Shown here: one piece after another, positions 20,690-30,840 of the stretch
Position numbering within the stretch: position 1 is the stretch's first letter
Layout: each line of letters begins with the position of its first letter
Source of the DNA: Doryteuthis pealeii
Lineage: Eukaryota > Mollusca > Cephalopoda > Myopsida > Loliginidae
Reading direction: 5' to 3'
NCBI GenBank assembly: GCA_023376005.1
Contig: CM042147.1
Span: 124,937,837-125,001,836 of the forward strand
Length of the DNA: 64,000 nt
Position numbers and translations under genes: made by a program
Notes under the pieces: model-generated
Told to the model about the DNA's origin: nothing
Seen by the model: the letters and a program-made list of their open reading frames with translations, nothing else
Database searches by the model: none

Positions 20690-21143
20690 ACGTAATAGCG
20701 AACATAATGTTTAAAGTCAAAGAAAATGAACTCGTTGACCCGAGTTCCAATCCTGGACGAAGCCGTTTGCATTTCACGTAGCGCTAATACCCCAGGGAAA
20801 GAAGTGCATAAAACTACTCTCCCTCCTGCTATTGGTAAATAGTAGGGCAGACTGTGCTCTTTACCCTTGGCTAGTTATTCAGTCTAGAAGGAAAGCTCTG
20901 AATTCAAACATGTTAAACTCCGCTTAATAAATTGAATTCAGAGATTCTCCTAGACTGGTTGCCAAACCAGGGTTAAAGAGGCCAGTATACCCTACTATTC
21001 ACCCATAGCTGGAGGGAGAATAGTTGGGTTCATACCTTTCCGATGGGTATTAGCACAATTTAAACTGCAAACAGCCTCGTCCGGGATTTAAACTCGTCTC
21101 GTCGTGTCCATTTTCTACGATACACCACCACGCGCCATCTATT
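20690..21143. mobile_element. Two SINE S1 copies, tail-to-tail
   Basis: Plus-strand copy ~20,690-20,945 (B-box GAGTTCCAATCCTGGACGAA and the whole body) abuts a minus-strand copy ~20,946-21,143 whose 5' end shows GGCGCGTGGTGGTGTA. They meet near GAATTCAGAG. Neither carries the usual (TA)n tail. Confidence 0.7.
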
Positions 21144-21187
21144 CAATTTTCTATATCTATTTTGGGTTATTTCCTAGTTGAGTAACA

Positions 21188-21480
21188 TGAGTGACCCAGA
21201 AAAAACAGAACCCAAATCTATTTATTTTCCCATTAAATTAACCCTAAACCTCAAGCCTAACCCTAACCCTAATGTTAACCCTCGTTGGACTTAAACTTTA
21301 AAAAAAAATTAAATTAACAGTTTTATTACAAAATGTGTGGGTTCTGTTTTTTCTGGGTCACCCTGTAATATTATGTTACTAAACTAGGGGGGGGGTAACG
21401 GTTAGGGTTAGGGTTGGGGTTTAGGGTTAGTTTAATGAGAAAATAAATAATTTGGGTTCTGTTTTTTCTGGGTCACATGT
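21188..21480. mobile_element. Two overlapping MITE T copies, inverted
   Basis: First copy 21,188-21,366; the second runs in inverted orientation to 21,476. The interior runs of AACCCTAACCCTAA and TTAGGGTTAGGG are inside the MITEs and are not telomeric DNA. Confidence 0.72.
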
Positions 21481-21679
21481 TACTCAACTAGGAAATAACC
21501 CTATTTTGTTTTTATTTTTTCATTCTTCTACCCTTAATTTAATTTTTAGTTTCTAATTCATTTTTCTTTTTTTCTTTTTTTTTCACTTTATTTCTTCATT
21601 TTTGAGGTTTGAATTAATTTTCGCGCGTTTTCTTCACTTTTGCACCTATTTGATCTTTTGAATAAATTATTAAAGTAAA

Positions 21680-21912
21680 ATCGCCGGGGAGGCCTAAACG
21701 TCGGTATCAGTCAGATAGCGGGGCCGTCTATCCCCTTTTCACTACAAAGGAGATTGTTTTTTGGTGTCTGGGGCTCCACACCTACCATCAGCTCCTCACT
21801 TCACCGCACAGACCCTTGTGCTACTCATATGCTGAGTTGGCAAACGCCCGTATCGAAACCGGAACCTTGTGGTTCCTAGTCGGACGTTCTACCGACTGAG
21901 CTAGACCGGCCC
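21680..21912 (-). mobile_element. tRNA-derived SINE family S2, near complete
   Basis: On the minus strand: A-box region TAGCTCAGTCGGTAGAACG, then the B-box side GGTTTCGATACGGG, then GTAGCACAAGGGTCTGTG and the body. Length ~230 bp, ending in the GCCTCCCCGGCG region. Confidence 0.78.
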
Positions 21913-21983
21913 TCAAAAATTGTGCACACTGTTAAGAATGTTGGTGCTGCTGTAAGGGTTTGCGGAAGTTTTGGAGGTGAGGG

Positions 21984-22522
21984 TAATTTATGAGTAAGTG
22001 CGTCCCGGTCTCCTGCCTCAGAAATTGCTACCCGGTGACTATTAAAATAACGTCCCCAGCTATGTCGTCTCGGCAGTGTTACTTGAAAGAAAACAACCAA
22101 CTTATGGCGTTAAATGTATTTTAGAGGGAGTGGCCTTCTCTTTATGAACAAATGGAGATGGGTGGATAGATATATATAAACAAAGTAAAAAGTGAACAAA
22201 TTGAGGTAGATAGATAGATAGATAGATAGATATCCATCTTCATATCTAAACAAGAATACGACAAATTTCTATAAATAAACAAGAATTACGACAAATTTCT
22301 ATAAATAAATTTCTAAACAAATTACGATAAATGAATAAGAATTACGACAAAAAAGAGAAGCCCCCCCTCTCTAAAATACATTTAACGTCCTAAGTTGGTT
22401 GTTTTCTTTCAAGTAACACCACCGAGACGATATAGCTGGGGACGTTATTTTAATAGTCACCGGGTAGCAATTTCTGAGGCAGGAGACCGGGACGCACTTC
22501 CTCATAAATTACTGAGGTGAGA
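21984..22522. mobile_element. Foldback family F
   Basis: Arms ~21,984-22,135 and ~22,368-22,522 are reverse complements: GAGGCAGGAGACCGGGACGC at the right is mirrored at the left, as is AGCTGGGGACGTTATTTTAA. The 230-bp loop has (GATA)n and repeats of AACAAGAATTACGACAAA. Other copies: 27,905-28,402, 36,372-36,898 and a fragment at 32,515-32,600. Confidence 0.8.
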
Positions 22523-22732
22523 TTACTGGAGACTTTGTTTAAACTAAAGGCATTACGCAAAAGCAAGAGTGTCATTCAATACTGTTGGCTGGTTTCAAAA
22601 TGATGTAAACATTATTAACAATAAACAATAAACGTTTCTCGGATTTCTAAATATTTTGGAGAACTAACCTTTGGGATTACCCTTGTAGAAAGATAATTTG
22701 ATTTGTTTTATCTGTCTATCTATACATATATA

Positions 22733-22803
22733 TAAAGGGCAGTTTCTGTGTATGTGTGTATGTCCGGAGGAAATTACGAAAATAAAACAGTTAACCACAA
22801 TGT

Positions 22804-22850
<47 letters not shown>

Positions 22851-22852
22851 TA

Positions 22853-22900
<48 letters not shown>
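22733..22900. repeat. Element P, (TA)n and (GA)n
   Basis: Element P at 22,733-22,810, then TA dinucleotides to ~22,852, then GA dinucleotides to ~22,898. Confidence 0.7.
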
Positions 22901-22901
<1 letters not shown>

Positions 22902-23380
22902 TAAAAACATAAATCATCGCTAATAAATAAGCACACAATCAAAGTTTTTAAATTTTAAATTTAATTTTCTTCTAAACCAAAGATACCAAGATTTTATCAT
23001 TTCTACGGAATATCATATGATCAAAACGGATGTAATTAGGTATTATTTATCAACAAGCTCCCTAACATTGAAATTCAAACTAAACACAAAATTGCAATAC
23101 CCCTGTTACAAAAATTGTTTGTTGTGACTATATAAAATTCTACTTAAAAATGTCCGTGAATCTCAAAATTGAATAAAATCAATATGGAAGCGCAAAACAG
23201 TCAATTTTTTTTTTTCTTTTATTAATTTATTAGGTCTTTTTATGTAGAGATGGGGCATCCAGTAAGGTGTTAACTCGCTATTTAGTAGTAATTGACCTGC
23301 AAGACTAGCTTGCTAACCATTACTTTGCGTTTTTTTTCTCCGCTACCGAGGCGACTGCGTGTAGGCACTTCTAGTACATA
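22900..23380. other. AT-rich interval, nothing called
   Basis: No inverted repeat, tRNA-like box or open frame of interest. Confidence 0.5.
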
Positions 23381-23453
23381 TATAAAGGGCAGTTGCGTGT
23401 ATATGTAAGTCCAGAGGAAACTATGAAAATAAAACAATGATAAATATATACCA
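23381..23453 (+). repeat. Element P, third copy
   Basis: TATATAAAGGGCAGTTG onward, as at 4,072 and 22,733. It sits next to the tail of an RTE remnant. Confidence 0.6.
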
Positions 23454-23660
23454 TCATCATCATCATCATCATGTCGTGCTGTTAGCACGGATATCCATGA
23501 CAATCTCTCTCCATCCGTCCCTATCGCTCATCATTCTAGGGAGGTCCTCTATGCAGCATCCTGTATCCGCACAGAGCTGGTCAATGTACGTCTTTGCTGG
23601 TCGGCCCACCCTGGCGTGCCCATCTGCTGGCTTCCACGGGAGCTGGAGAAGCAGGGACGA
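23452..23660 (-). mobile_element. RTE-like LINE, C-terminal coding end
   Basis: On the minus strand an uninterrupted frame reads GRPAKTYIDQLCADTGC, then EDLPRMMSDRDGWREIVMDI and RANSTT, then a stop and an (ATG)n tail (23,454-23,472). This is the usual far C-terminus of an endonuclease/reverse-transcriptase LINE of the RTE type with a trinucleotide tail. It is the least decayed RTE end in the window; the rest of the element is missing, cut by (TA)n at 23,670. Confidence 0.75.
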
Positions 23661-23667
23661 AAATAAA

Positions 23668-23710
<43 letters not shown>

Positions 23711-23723
23711 CAATGGAAAGGAG

Positions 23724-23762
23724 TAACCTACTCGAGTTTCATCGATTGATTCTTCAGGTTTA
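23724..23762 (-). ncRNA. Hammerhead-like motif
   Basis: Minus strand: CTGAAGA (23,757-23,751), helix II ATC-AATC-GAT with an A-T closing pair, GAAA (23,740-23,737), palindrome ACTCGAGT (23,737-23,730), A as position 17. Helix I pairs at 4 of 5 positions (GGTTA). Related to the palindromes at 8,226 and 16,405, but as a single arm. Confidence 0.5.
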
Positions 23763-23866
23763 CATCAGTTAAATTAATCGAGTTTTCGATTAATCTGAGT
23801 TGGTATAATACATGCCCGTTAGAATGGGATTTATCCTTTATAGACGAACGCTTATTTATATTTTTA

Positions 23867-23869
<3 letters not shown>

Positions 23870-23929
<60 letters not shown>

Positions 23930-24051
23930 TGTGTATTTTGCTACCAAGTTGTTATTCAAGCATGTTTCGTTAAAGACCACGGAATATTTCTATTTCGTGA
24001 TCTTTAAGTGTAGACCTTCAAGGTTGCTTGTTTGTCTTTTTTCGTATTGTT

Positions 24052-24103
<52 letters not shown>

Positions 24104-24326
24104 ATATATATATATATATATATAATAGGTAAGAAACGGATTATCTTCTCTAATAACTTATAGAATAATTATATAATGCTTCAAAGGAGTCTAATAATAG
24201 ATGAGAAAACTTTCTATCAAGTGCTTTAATACTTTTGAGAAGGGTCCCTTGGAAAGGATTTTTCATTTATGCCCCTCATTTCATTCATTTTTATTTCATT
24301 CATTCATTCATTTTGCCATTGATTTT

Positions 24327-24410
<84 letters not shown>
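23870..24410. repeat. (TA)n and (TA)n(GT)n microsatellites with short spacers
   Basis: TA tracts at 23,872-23,930, 24,055-24,125 and 24,330-24,363, the last followed by (GT)n to 24,408. The spacers, including a single-copy-looking 115 bp at 23,940-24,054, show nothing recognisable. Confidence 0.9.
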
Positions 24411-24442
24411 ATGGATATTAATATCTCGTTTCTATTAGTTTC

Positions 24443-24637
24443 ATGCTTATGCAATCGTCAGACGAGAGTCAAAAGGTTGGAATTTTAAAAAACGGTGGTT
24501 TGTTTAGCGTTTATATAGACGTGAAGCGTGTTCACGCGATGGAATGTTATAACGCTAAAGTTGTATTTAGAAAAATTAAAAGAATAAATAAACAAACATG
24601 CTTTGGTCTTAATGCACGCGGTGTTCAGATTTTTTAA
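24443..24637 (+). other. 64-codon open frame, unclassified
   Basis: An unusually non-repetitive frame beginning MLMQSSDESQKVGILKNGG, with balanced composition and a C-terminal basic part. No second copy was seen in the window, no homology is recognised, and no splice or promoter signal is evident. It could be a fossil exon or chance. Confidence 0.2.
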
Positions 24638-24734
24638 ATAAAAGGAGGGCGAAAATTAAGGGATTAATTAGGATCAGGTGATAAGTAGCCCAATAATCAT
24701 TCTGGTTGTTGTCATTACCATTTAAGATTTTGGT

Positions 24735-25330
24735 TTGGTTTTGTTTTGTTTTACGGCATATCAACCTCGGTGGGTCATTTAATGCCGATAAAGTTTTGAA
24801 ATAAATCAATTCTTAATGGATAATACAATTTTGTTTATAATCTCATGTTTTTCTATTTAACCCATAGATGGGACCCTAACAAGTACTACCTCTCCGGGTC
24901 AGAGTGGACCAGGGAGCAATGGTGATGAAGGGGTGCTCCTCATTCCCCCAACCTCCAAAACTGGCACCTCACCATCAGATAGAGTTTAATGTCATTCCCA
25001 GGACATGTAGTCCCTCAGTCACCGCCTTCTAGCACCCACATGATAAAAAGGGGTTGTGGCTTGGCATAAAAGCAATAGGGTTGGGGCAATCATATAGGTG
25101 CTAGGGCTTGACGTGGCCAGCCGATTAATCGGAGGGGGCCTCTCCGACCGCCCGTCTAGTCCAAGATAGGGCCTAAGTGGAGTATTGCAAGTCATGGACT
25201 GCTCACCTGGGTTCTATCCTTAAGCATCACGAGTCGCCACCCACGGCCAACAGGTAGCCCCATTGGGGGAGTCTTATCCCTCTGCAGAGGTGCAGTAGGT
25301 GCATTCTAACGCCCCAGCCGACAGGTCGGA
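24735..25330 (+). mobile_element. Element X, fullest copy
   Basis: About 600 bp. Order of blocks: TTTTACGGCATATCAACC, CATTTAATGCCGATAAAG, CTATTTAACCCATAGATGGG, GGTCAGAGTGGACCAGGG, CACCTCACCATCAGATAGAG, CACCGCCTTCTAGCACCC, GCTAGGGCTTGACGTGGCC, CATGGACTGCTCACC, CGCCACCCACGGCCAACAGG, CTCTGCAGAGGTGCAG and CCCCAGCCGACAGG. No open frame. Fragments or inverted pairs of it recur at least ten times in the window, so it is a high-copy non-autonomous element whose class I cannot fix. Confidence 0.75.
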
Positions 25331-25519
25331 TTTAAGATTTTAAAATTGTATTTGTCAATCATGTTATTTAATATTGTTCATACAACAATAACTGATTTTA
25401 AAATTGTTCTTATTGAACAGTTTGTTCAATGTAGGCGATTTGTCTAAGTGTTTTTTGCTTAATTGGAAATTCGTTTTAACGGTTCTGCTGTAAGGGGGAT
25501 TAAACCAAATGATGTTTCT

Positions 25520-25660
25520 TATTCTTGATTGAGCGCCACACCTACGACCAACTCCTTACTTTGCTGCACAGATCCCTGGGCTACTCATACGCTGAGTTAG
25601 CGAGGGCCAGTATAGAACCAGGAACCTTTTGGTTCCTCGGCTGACACTCTACCGACTGAG
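25520..25660 (-). mobile_element. SINE S2, truncated
   Basis: Minus strand: the B-box side (GAACCAGGAACC), GAGTAGCCCAGGGATCTGTG and AAGGAGTTGGTCGTAGGTG are present; the rest of the body is missing. The A-box end (CTCAGTCGGTAGAGTG on the minus strand) is intact. Confidence 0.7.
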
Positions 25661-25871
25661 ACGTATGTATGTGTATGTGTATGTGTGCGTGTGTGTATCT
25701 GTGTGATATGCTAATGTGTCACATCTTTATCATCTCTTTTTTCTCCTCCCTTTCTGAGCGTATTATTTTTCAGCGCCCCAACACACGCACACACATACAC
25801 ACAGAAAAAAGAGAAAGAGGGAATGTTCAGGGGGTCTTTTTTATTACCTTTTCTATCTCCCTTATTCTCCA

Positions 25872-25875
<4 letters not shown>

Positions 25876-25940
<65 letters not shown>

Positions 25941-26043
25941 GTGTCCCCCTTCTCTCTCTCTCACTCATTCACACACTCTCTCTCTGTCCCCCCTCTCTCT
26001 CTCTCTCTCTCTTTCTCTGTCTGTCTCTCTCTCTCTCTCTCTG
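25876..26043. repeat. (TC)n tract
   Basis: Long CT-dinucleotide tract with short CCCC and CAC interruptions. All open frames over it are Ser/Leu or Arg/Glu low-complexity products. It is followed to 26,590 by single-copy-looking sequence (twin at 34,525-35,060) with nothing recognisable except a poly-T at 26,577-26,601. Confidence 0.92.
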
Positions 26044-26600
26044 CATGCCCCCCCCTCACATTCAATTCTACCAACCCAGTGTTCGATACCCCTGGGGCGC
26101 ACAAGAGGCAAGCAGGCGGGCGAAGTGCCGTTTTTCTCCACGACCCACCCCTTTTCGCTTCCAACAGACCCCGTTTGCCGCCAACTGGTGCACCACACCC
26201 AAAACGCACAGGGCGTCACAGTGAGTGCAAGATCAAATTGGATCTTTGACATTCTCTGACATTCTTCCACAATCTCCAATCCCTTGTAGGCATTCCACAT
26301 CATTCCGATGGCCACGGGGCTCCACACTTTCCCTCTATTGCCGCTACTTGAAAAAAAAAAAGTACTTTTCAGAAAAACCTAGAATGCATACACCTATTTA
26401 TTCCCCCGAATAAACCCTTCTCCCTGAACACCCACCCATGTCGAATCATTTCTACTGAACAGCCAATTCTGTGCTCTAGATTTGATAACGAACTAAACCG
26501 CAACGGTTATCCCCCTTTAGTTCACTCTTTTTTTTTTCCTAAATCAATGTCCTCTTTTTTTCTTTTTCATTTTTCTTTCTTTTTTTTTTTTTTTTTTTTT

Positions 26601-26720
26601 TGATTATTTGGATTATTCGCACTCTTGTCCTCGTCTGTATTGTTATCTGTACAACGCTTCTGCCTATGTGTCTTCCGGTCTTCTTCAGGTGTTTTTTGTC
26701 GGCATCTGTAAACTTATCGA
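26601..26720 (-). mobile_element. Hammerhead-like 3' end, decayed
   Basis: On the minus strand: CTGAAGA (26,688-26,682), AGACCGG, then AAGCG in place of GAAAC, then TTGTACAGATAACAATACAG, then GAGGACAAGAGTGCGAATAAT. Same family as 28,935-29,310 and 6,778-6,925. The GAAA core is mutated. Twin at 35,077-35,200. Confidence 0.5.
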
Positions 26721-27213
26721 ATTCGGTAACCTTCTTGTTGTGATATTAGTCCAACAGTAAAAAAGAAGTCCAGTCGAGATAGGGTAAAATAAGACAAGTG
26801 TATTTACAATAATGGTACATGAATGACTAGCTTGTTAACGAGAACAGTACAACCTTTTCACTCGGTGTCTCACTATTTATAATGAGAACCGGCGTATATT
26901 CTCCACTGTAGGAACGGCCGGTACAACACTTCTCTTACAAAATTTGATAGTACAGAATTTTTTTACTAGACACACCAATTCATTAAGTCTTTTCTTCCTA
27001 AGATACTAAGTTTGATTGAACAGAATCAATACAGTCTTTTCCACTTAGGATACTGTTGCATAGCGGGCAAAGTCGAATTGTAGTAGTAGTCGCTAGTAGT
27101 AGTGGTCGTCGTTAGCTCGAAAGAATAACACACGAAAGTCGTATAGTCAAAGGGGCTTGTTTATTTCTTTTTATGCTCGTAGGTTCTTCTTCGGGGAGAA
27201 CGAGAGAGAGAGG

Positions 27214-27246
<33 letters not shown>

Positions 27247-27400
27247 AGGTCGAAAAGTTCTATCTGAAATCACGTTTATGCGCGCTGTTCGTTGCTACCT
27301 TAGATATGTCACGACGGAGCCCCAACCACTGCGCCCGACCCTTCTTGGGTCCGGCGTAAAAAAAAAAGTTGCTGAATTTTCTTTACTTCCGTTTGTGGTC
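26720..27400. other. Interval with (TAG)n and (GA)n, nothing called
   Basis: Contains GTAGTAGTAGTCGC-type repeats near 27,078-27,112 and (GA)n at 27,196-27,245. No tRNA, inverted repeat or coding signal found. Confidence 0.5.
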
Positions 27401-27510
27401 CAGCTATTGAGTAAATAGTAGGGTAGACTGGGCTCTTTAACCTTGGTTAGGCAACCAGTCTAGGAGAAAGAAAACTCTGAATTCAAACCTATTAAACTCC
27501 GGTCTGGGTG
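27400..27510 (+). mobile_element. SINE S1, internal fragment
   Basis: Holds CAGCTATTGAGTAAATAG, CTTTAACCTTGGTTAGGC and AACCAGTCTAGGAG, then the CTCTGAATTCAAACC block. Both ends are missing. Twin at 35,865-35,975. Confidence 0.65.
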
Positions 27511-27904
27511 GTCACTACTAGAATACAAGTTTAGGGAATCTTAATATATTCAAATTATTAAATTCCAGAACAAATTCTTCCAAAAAATTAAATTTCTTGA
27601 AAATTCTACCCCACATCCAAAATAGAACTTCCTTTTGATAGACACGGATAGATAGGGTGACAATTGGTCAGATAGTTGAAAAATGTGAGGTATTCCACTT
27701 CTATTAGTGATCTTATCTATGGCATCGCTAATTGAATAAATTAACTCATTTTTCTCAGCCATTTAAATATTCTTTATCACACAAAGAAGCATGCTTTATA
27801 AAACATCTTCTCTTTTCATTACTCTTTTACACATATTACTATTTAATATGTGTAATCTCCAATTAAAATTTATCTATTTCCTGATGCTTAAAGCATCCTC
27901 AGGT

Positions 27905-28402
27905 AATTTATGAGGAAGTGCATCCCGGTCTCCTGCCTCAAAAATTGCTACCCGGTGACTATTAAAATAACGACCCAGCTCAGTCTATTTAAAACTATCC
28001 ATCTTCATATCTATCTATCTATCTCAATTTGTTCATATTCATCTATATTACTTTAAATACTAAGATTTTTTTTATTCATGTTTGTTTAATGTCTTGTTTT
28101 TAGTTTAAATAAACAAGAATTACGACAAAAAAGAAGCACCCCCCTCAAATACATTTACTTGTCGAAAATACCTATCTATCTATCTCCATTTGTTCATATC
28201 TATGTATATTATTTTGTTTGTTTATCTATCTATCTCAGTCTATTCCAAACTATATATCCGTCTTCATATCTAAACAAGAATTACGACAAATTACGACAAA
28301 TAAACAAGATTTACGACGAGCTGAGGTTGTTATTTTGATAGTCACTGGGTAGCAATTTTTGAGGCAGGAGACCGGGACGCACTTCCTCATAAATTACCCA
28401 TC
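27905..28402. mobile_element. Foldback family F
   Basis: Arms ~27,905-27,985 and ~28,320-28,402; loop with (CTAT)n and AACAAGAATTACGAC repeats. Twin at 36,372-36,898. The flanking AATTTATGAGGAAGTGC marks the outer end. Confidence 0.78.
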
Positions 28403-28930
28403 CTCATATAAATCTAGTTTGACACTAGAATTATTACTTCCAAAGCAATTATTCATGCAAGAATTATTTTCAACGATGAAATACTTCACTACTGATTCCT
28501 TGACTCTGTCAAGTTTACATTCAAACTTTCCAAAAATTCATACAGTTCTTTCCTCTGAGGATACCAAATCCGACAGCACAAAATTTGATATTTAGACACA
28601 CCAATTCGTAAAGTTATTTCTTCTTAGGATACACAATTTGATAATACAAAATAATACAGGCTTTTCTTCTTAAGATTCCGATATTCAATTTTTCAGACTC
28701 GCCAATCCACTGCCCTTTCCTCTTAGGATACCAACACACAAAAATCTAAAAGGATGCAGTAAAATCCCTGCGTCCCAGTCTTTTTTCCTCCCTCATCAAT
28801 TTAAGCTAACTGTAAATACATTTCAATAGTTTCTTAGAATCGAACCACGCAGTATAGGTTACAAGGTAGGAGTTAGATGGCTTTAGTTGTTTTCTCAGAT
28901 CATAAATAAAAACCTTATGATCTATTAAGA
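28402..28930. other. AT-rich interval with TTCTTAGGATAC repeats
   Basis: Short degenerate repeats of the type TTTCTTCTTAGGATAC-AATTTGATA occur at intervals (28,612; 28,665; also 27,000 and 30,850). Perhaps an old tandem repeat. No gene. Confidence 0.45.
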
Positions 28931-28934
28931 AAAT

Positions 28935-29310
28935 TAGTATTATCTGTGTTATTCGGATTATTGTCCCCATCTTAATTGTTATTTGTACAACGTTTCGGTC
29001 GATATGCCCTCCGGCCTTCTTCAGGTATTTCTTGTCGGACTCGGGAACTTTCTCGGACTCGGAAATCTTCTTTTCGAACTCAGGAACTTTCTTGTCGTAA
29101 TCGGGAGCCATCACGGAACTTTGAACCTAACCCTTTATTTATTCCACGGGGGTATCCTGTTCTCATTCCGCTAACCATAGCTGGGGTAGGAGTTGTGTTA
29201 ATTATTTTTCTAACTGCCTTCACTCAGGATTGAACTCGGGTTCCAGAGATAACTGTCACTTAGAACTGTCTTAACCTAACTACCTTATCCACTAGGCCAT
29301 GTGTCCAATC
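28935..29310 (-). mobile_element. Chimeric SINE: tRNA-like head joined to hammerhead-like 3' end
   Basis: Minus strand, 5' to 3': tRNA-like head with A-box TGGCCTAGTGGATAAGG (near 29,299) and B-box side CCGAGTTCAATCCTGAG (near 29,232); a body with CCCCAGCTATGGTTAGCGG; four ~15-18-bp repeats around CCCGAGT and TTCGAAAAGAAG; then CTGAAGA (29,024-29,018), one extra A, helix II GGCCG/CGACC with one mismatch, GAAA (28,996-28,993), CGTTGTAC, and a tail with AACAATTAAGATGGGGACAA. Other copies: 37,437-37,812 (-), 62,366-62,725 (+), 33,154-33,540 (-, noisy). The 102-codon frame over it reflects the repeats. Confidence 0.65.
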
Positions 29311-29499
29311 TAATCTTCAAGCCTCATCTCAAACATTCAGAGAAATACTATTAAGAAACTTTAGCTGGGACCCATAAATTTTCCCGGGGACTCATTCAAA
29401 GCAAATAAAAAACTATCATCATCACTGTAAAGGATAGAATACCAACGTAAATGCTTGTTTTTGTGTATACATTTAAAAAAAAGTAAAGTCAGAGGAGTT

Positions 29500-29585
29500 A
29501 CCAATTGTTGGACAGCAAGGGAGTCTATCTCCTTTTCACTAGCGCTGGACCAAGGAGATTGTGTTCGCATCTGAGGAGGAATCTA
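29500..29585 (-). mobile_element. SINE S2, 3' fragment
   Basis: CAGCAAGGGAGTCTATCTCC, then CTAGCGCTGGACCAAGGAG. Only the distal body is present. Twins at 33,740-33,830 and 38,000-38,110. Confidence 0.6.
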
Positions 29586-29639
29586 ATTTTATTGATATAC
29601 ATTTATAGAATCCTTTTTTCTTAAGATTGGTTGGTTGGT

Positions 29640-29775
29640 TTCTTGGATTTTACCCTACAGTTATTTTATGACATGTCAACCCTTATTGGGTTATTTTATA
29701 CTGAAGACGTTTTTGTTTCATTCATTCTTGTTGAGTATTCAATTTTTTTTAAAACTCATTTTGAAAAGAAAAAAC
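29640..29775 (+). mobile_element. Element X, head fragment
   Basis: GACATGTCAACCCTTATTGG and TTATTTTATACTGAAGACG correspond to the start of X (compare 41,315-41,475). Missing from copy C at ~38,170. Confidence 0.5.
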
Positions 29776-29779
29776 TTTT

Positions 29780-30064
29780 TTGTAGAATAATCAAGCTAAG
29801 ATCCAATTACAGTCGAATTGGCAAGACACGGCAACAAGCAGTCGTAACTTAATACGATCCTATCTTGTTGCATCTCTACTGCAGAATGACAGGGTATTTA
29901 TGAAACTCCACAACAAAATAGAAACCAAGCAGCCAATCAGAACTCAAGGAATGGAATCACCCAAATACATGAATGGACGATTCTTGATTCCCATAAATAC
30001 CAACTGTCTTGGACACTATTTTAGTTGTGCTTAGCTAGTTGCTGTTGTTCAAACCAACAGTAGA
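29780..30064. other. Unclassified repeat shared with 48,195-48,285
   Basis: CAATTACAGTCGAATTGGCA and CAGTCGTAACTTAATACGA also occur at ~48,225-48,270 beside a Helitron. Otherwise unknown. Confidence 0.4.
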
Positions 30065-30840
30065 TTGACTGACTTCAATATTTTTAAACACATTTTTAGA
30101 TCTATTTAAATCATAAACGTTACAGGTACTACCATTCAGACTGGACCTGGGAGTAATGGCATTAAAAGGGGTTCTCCACACTCCCTTAATTCACTACTAG
30201 ATACAGTTTAATGTCATATCTAGGGCACTAAAATTCTCAGCAACCAGCTAGTACATATATGATTAAAAAAGCGCGTGGTGTAATGGTTAAAGTCATGGGA
30301 AATGGACTCGTCGCTCCGAGTTCAAATCCTGGACGTGGTAACTGAATTTCACTTAGCGCTAATACCATTGGGAAAGGTATGAATCCCACTCTCCACCCAG
30401 CTATAGGTAAATAGTAGGGTATACTGGGCTCTTTAACCTTGGTTAGGCAACCGGTCTAGGAGAAGGAAAACTCTGAATTCAAACATGTGGAACTCCGCTT
30501 AAGAAATTGACCTTGTGTCGCATCCTGCTCGTGCGGAGGGGTTGGTAAATATATATATGATAAAAAAGGGTTTGGGTGTTTGTCATAACAGCAATAATAT
30601 AGGTACTAGGGCTTGACGTGACCAACCGATTGATCGTGGGGGTTTCTTCGATTGCCCGTCTAGCTCAAGTAAGGGCCAAAGTGAGCTGCATGTCATGGAC
30701 TGCTCAGCCACCAGAATTCCATCCTTAAGCATCATGGGTCATTACCCACGGCCAACAGATTGCTCCATGGAGGGTGGTGGTCTTACCCCTCTGCAGAGGC
30801 GCAGTCAGCGTATTCTACAGCGCCAGCTGACAAGGCTGCC
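30065..30840 (+). mobile_element. Element X split by a SINE S1 insertion
   Basis: X blocks run from ~30,065 to 30,270 and resume at ~30,558 to 30,840. The interruption is a complete S1. Flanking copies of ATATATGATAAAAAAG form a target-site duplication, perfect in the twin at 38,620-38,935. Confidence 0.78.
30271..30557 (+). mobile_element. tRNA-derived SINE family S1, complete
   Basis: A-box GTGGTGTAATGGTTAA and B-box GAGTTCAAATCCTGGAC lie within the first 65 bp, as in tRNA genes. The body is ~190 bp and the 3' end CTGCTCGTGCGGAGGGG runs into a short (TA) tail. Too long and too diverged in the acceptor stem to be a tRNA gene. This copy and 38,632-38,921 are the best-preserved S1 sequences. 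Confidence 0.85.

Noticed and set aside
23454..23475. Polyhistidine-encoding start of a 111-codon plus-strand frame (23,437-23,772)
   Set aside because: It is the reverse strand of the (ATG)n tail of an RTE remnant; the true relic frame is on the minus strand.
25669..26327. Several long overlapping open frames of up to 196 codons on both strands
   Set aside because: They are translations of a (TC)n/(GA)n tract, hence Ser/Leu or Arg/Glu repeats in all frames; no gene evidence.
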